From: Saprospiraceae bacterium
GTDB taxonomy: Bacteria > Bacteroidota > Bacteroidia > Chitinophagales > Saprospiraceae
Assembly: GCA_016715465.1 (NCBI GenBank)
Contig: JADKAA010000024.1
Coordinates: 1-64,000, forward strand
Length of the DNA: 64,000 nt
Direction: 5' to 3'
A program made the position numbers and the translations under genes. This document shows positions 61,929 to 64,000 of this stretch, one piece after another (the stretch's first letter is position 1; each line of letters opens with the position of its first letter). A model generated the notes under the pieces. The model searched no databases. It was not told where the DNA came from and was given only the letters and a program-made list of their open reading frames with translations.

Positions 61929-62341
61929 TTAATTTACAAAACCCTTTATTATTTCTACTCACAGGTAAAATATGACCTCCTGCAAGTTTTACCGCACTTT
62001 CACGAGTCGATTGGGTGATTTCAGTGATATGAGCTGCGTTGACCACATAACTCTTGTGTATCCTGAGAAAGCGATCAGGCGGCAGGAATGCCTTTATTAC
62101 TTTCAGCGTTTTGCACAATATTTTTGGATCCATCTGCAAAATTTATTTCGGTATAGTTGCTTTCGGCTTTCAGATACAGGATATCCTCCGGCAGGCAGCA
62201 CTGATATCCACCGGGAATGGGAATGATTATACGACCGGCTGCCTCAATGGCAGCATGAAGCGTTGGCTCCTTTAGAAGGATCAATGTTTCAGCTTCCTTC
62301 TGTAGAGGATACACACGGTCATATTGTTTAAGTAATTTCAT
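61929..62341 (-). pseudogene. LytTR-domain transcription regulator, two frameshifts
   Basis: Pieces: AAGRIIIPIPGGYQCCLPEDILYLKAESNYTEINFADGSK, then after an extra A near 62135 ILCKTLKVIKAFLPPDRFLRIHKSYVVNAAHITEITQ, and VKLAGGHILPVSRNNKGF. This is a stand-alone LytTR DNA-binding protein of about 137 residues (conserved FLRIHKSYVVN). A second single-base change near 61945 would restore KGFVN and the stop at 61929-61931; otherwise it reads into the next gene. Both changes are in A runs. It likely regulates the exported-protein genes downstream. Confidence 0.8.
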
Positions 62342-62514
62342 TTTAAATCCTATTTTTAAATATCTTTAAATATAGAAGGTCATCGCCCGAATTTCAAGAT
62401 ACATCAACAGCAGAAGCATTCTTTTCACTTACGATAAGGAATGAAAGGTGTATAAGCTGGTTTTCATTTTTTGACTTATTATTTTTTATATGATGTTAAT
62501 ATCTCATTATTCTT

Positions 62515-63990
62515 TTACTCCTTATTGAAAAAATAGACCTTGCCTTGATCGACATTGCTTCCTATATCTTTCCAATAAGCTCCCACGATGGCATAGTCGC
62601 CGGAAATGGAGACGGAGATGCCAAACTGGTCATCCGCTGCGCCATCGGAAGCGGTCAAGCCAGCTTGCTGCGTCCAAGAAGTACCGGAGCGCTTGAAGAT
62701 GTATGCCTTGCCTTGATCGACATTACTTCCTACATCTTTCAGAGTTCCTATGATGGCAAAGTCGCCGGAGATGGAAACGGAGAAGCCAAAGGAATCATCC
62801 GTTGCGCCATCAGAAGCAGTAAAGCTGGCTTGCTGCGTCCAGGAAGTACCGGAGCGCTTGAAGATGTAAACCGTTCCCTGATTGGTATTTGCTCCTATAT
62901 CTTTACCAGCAGCTCCGACTGTGGCATAGTCTCCGGAGATGGAGACAGAGCGGCCAAACAAATCATCCGCTGCGCCATCGGAAGCGGTCAAGCCGGCTTG
63001 CTGCGTCCAGGAAGCACCGGATCGCTTGAAGATGTAAACCTTTCCTTGGCGGTTATTGCTTCCTACATTTTTCCAATCAGCCCCTACAATGGCATAGTCG
63101 CCGGAAATGGAGACTGAGCGGCCAAAGTAATCACCCGCTGCGCCATCGGAAGCGGTAAAGTCGGCTTGCTGCGTCCAGGAAGTACCGGATCGCTTGAAGA
63201 TGTAAACCTTTCCCTGGTCACCATTGTTGGCTACATCTTTAACCTCTACCCCTACGGCGGCATAGTCGCCAGAGATGGAGACAGAGCGGCCAAAGAAATC
63301 ATTCACTGCGCCATCGGAAGCGGTCAAGCCGGCTTGCTGCGTCCAGGAAGTACCGGATCGCTTGAAGATGTAAACCTTGCCTTGATTGGTATTGCTGGCT
63401 ACATCTTTACCCAAGGCCCCTACGACGGCATAGTCGCCGGAGATGGAGACAGAGCTGCCAAAGAAATCATCCGTTGCGCCATCAGAGGCGGTCAAACCGG
63501 CTTGCTGCGTCCAAGAAGTACCGGATCGCTTGAAAATGTATGCCTTACCTTGGTCGTCATTGCTGGCTACATCTTTAAAATAAGCACCTATGATGGCATA
63601 GTCGCCGGAGATGGAGACAGACCGGCCAAAGAGATCAGACGCTGCACCATCGGAATCTACCGCTGATCCATTTTGCGCAATATCCCTATTTCCCCAGCCA
63701 TCACCCCGGTTTATGGTAAAGGATAGCCACTCTGTGCCATTGTAACCTTCGAAATCCTGCGTTGCCGCATTCCATCTGACAACACCTGCCACGGGAGCAG
63801 TGGTATCATCGCCGAGCTTTAGTTTGCCGGCTACATCCATCGTTTGGGATGGAGATGATGTGTTGATGCCTACCTTTGGGTTGGTTACCACGTTGCCATA
63901 GTGTACGGTGATGGTCCAGGTATCGAAATCGACTTTGTTGACTATGGTATTACATCCAACTGTACCCTCATACGTACGTCTGGCTCGCAT
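62515..63990 (-). CDS. FG-GAP-like repeat exported protein (5' end at window edge)
   Basis: 491 residues in view; the frame stays open to the window end, so the true start may lie outside. N-terminal part VGINTSSPSQTMDVAGKLKLGDDTTAPVAGVVRWNAATQDFEGYNGTEW is the phage-tail-fibre-like module typical of Bacteroidota surface proteins. Seven repeats of about 56 residues follow: DLFGRSVSISGDYAIIGA, then KDV.SN..QGK.YIFKRSGTSWTQQ, each with an FGxSVS FG-GAP signature, which suggests a seven-blade beta-propeller. No sorting domain was found at the C-terminus (ends YFFNKE). Confidence 0.8.
   Translation of the reverse strand: MRARRTYEGTVGCNTIVNKVDFDTWTITVHYGNVVTNPKVGINTSSPSQTMDVAGKLKLGDDTTAPVAGVVRWNAATQDFEGYNGTEWLSFTINRGDGWGNRDIAQNGSAVDSDGAASDLFGRSVSISGDYAIIGAYFKDVASNDDQGKAYIFKRSGTSWTQQAGLTASDGATDDFFGSSVSISGDYAVVGALGKDVASNTNQGKVYIFKRSGTSWTQQAGLTASDGAVNDFFGRSVSISGDYAAVGVEVKDVANNGDQGKVYIFKRSGTSWTQQADFTASDGAAGDYFGRSVSISGDYAIVGADWKNVGSNNRQGKVYIFKRSGASWTQQAGLTASDGAADDLFGRSVSISGDYATVGAAGKDIGANTNQGTVYIFKRSGTSWTQQASFTASDGATDDSFGFSVSISGDFAIIGTLKDVGSNVDQGKAYIFKRSGTSWTQQAGLTASDGAADDQFGISVSISGDYAIVGAYWKDIGSNVDQGKVYFFNKE
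62540..63660 (-). repeat. Tandem repeat of about 168 bp (7 units)
   Basis: The coding repeat behind the seven FG-GAP-like blades. Conserved segments (for example the SWTQQ coding part, GCTTGCTGCGTCCA on the plus strand) recur at each period. Confidence 0.8.
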
Positions 63991-64000
63991 CTGGAATATA

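Noticed and set aside
62540..63660. CRISPR or satellite-like repeat
   Set aside because: The 168-bp period is the coding sequence of FG-GAP-like blades and keeps one open frame.
62545..63666. Plus-strand long open frames opposite the FG-GAP gene
   Set aside because: They are mirror frames of the repetitive minus-strand gene and show no start context or recognised domain.
1..64000. tRNA or rRNA genes
   Set aside because: No cloverleaf with a conserved TTC-loop sequence and no rRNA-like conserved segment was seen by eye; a covariance search could still find one.

Overview
The window is most consistent with a chromosomal segment of a Bacteroidota bacterium, probably near Saprospirales or Chitinophagales. 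The evidence is AT-rich coding sequence, TAnnTTTG -7 promoter boxes, many lipoproteins and secreted propeller proteins, a T9SS-type C-terminal sorting domain, a TonB-dependent receptor with a CarboxypepD-reg-like N-terminus, a DUF3667 protein and Bacteroidota-type mobile elements. No rRNA, tRNA or CRISPR array was seen.

Region 1 (1-3.7 kb) is a decayed defence island. It holds the end of a DNA methyltransferase, a multiply frameshifted type III restriction (Res) gene, and a Kiwa-like pair. The kwaB-like gene is cut off and fused to a fragment of a HigB toxin cassette.

Region 2 (3.7-40.2 kb) is the main discovery: a long integron-like gene-cassette array. Nearly all cassette genes are on the plus strand. 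After each gene or operon comes an imperfect palindrome of about 60-155 bp with the architecture of an attC site: R'' box ending in AAC, spacer, L'' arm, variable loop, L' arm, spacer, R' box beginning G^TT. The first bases of each cassette are complementary to the R'' box at that cassette's own end, which is what integron recombination predicts. At least 18 cassettes can be delimited this way. No integron integrase lies in the window; by orientation it would be left of position 1. Cargo: four copies of one HigBA toxin-antitoxin cassette; a copper operon (Cys-rich protein, HMA/DUF3347 lipoprotein, methyltransferase, multicopper oxidase); a mercury cassette (MerT-MerP fusion plus GDCCVxC protein); a chromate cassette (propeller, TonB receptor, lipoprotein, ChrA); a CDF metal-efflux cassette with an HMA domain; a controller-methylase-AlwI-like restriction cassette; a DUF891/XRE toxin-antitoxin cassette; WG-repeat and regulator-propeller lipoproteins; a possible metalloprotease; and a large Gly-rich lipoprotein with a small partner. 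One cassette has been filled by an IS91-like element carrying its own tyrosine recombinase. A second palindromic repeat family, with compensatory base changes, brackets the gene blocks of the two largest cassettes. The attC-like sites decay towards the right end.

Region 3 (40.2-50 kb) is a graveyard. It has the remains of a diversity-generating retroelement (variable target protein, MutS-domain-I-like accessory gene, reverse transcriptase truncated by an IS30 fragment), broken SnoaL-like, WG-repeat, Crp and TerC genes, a duplicated TerC-Fic block, and intact slipin, RibD-C reductase, Fic and MscS genes.

Region 4 (50-64 kb) is more ordinary chromosome: PQQ-like propeller, N-terminal-nucleophile hydrolase with a membrane domain, an exported KatG on the minus strand, a WG-repeat/TonB-C protein, an alcohol dehydrogenase, and a minus-strand run of LytTR regulator, 69-bp-repeat protein and FGE-sulfatase-like protein, then an FG-GAP repeat protein that runs to the window edge.

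Many genes carry single-base indels in homopolymers. Some may be assembly or read errors rather than biology, so every pseudogene call based on one indel is provisional.
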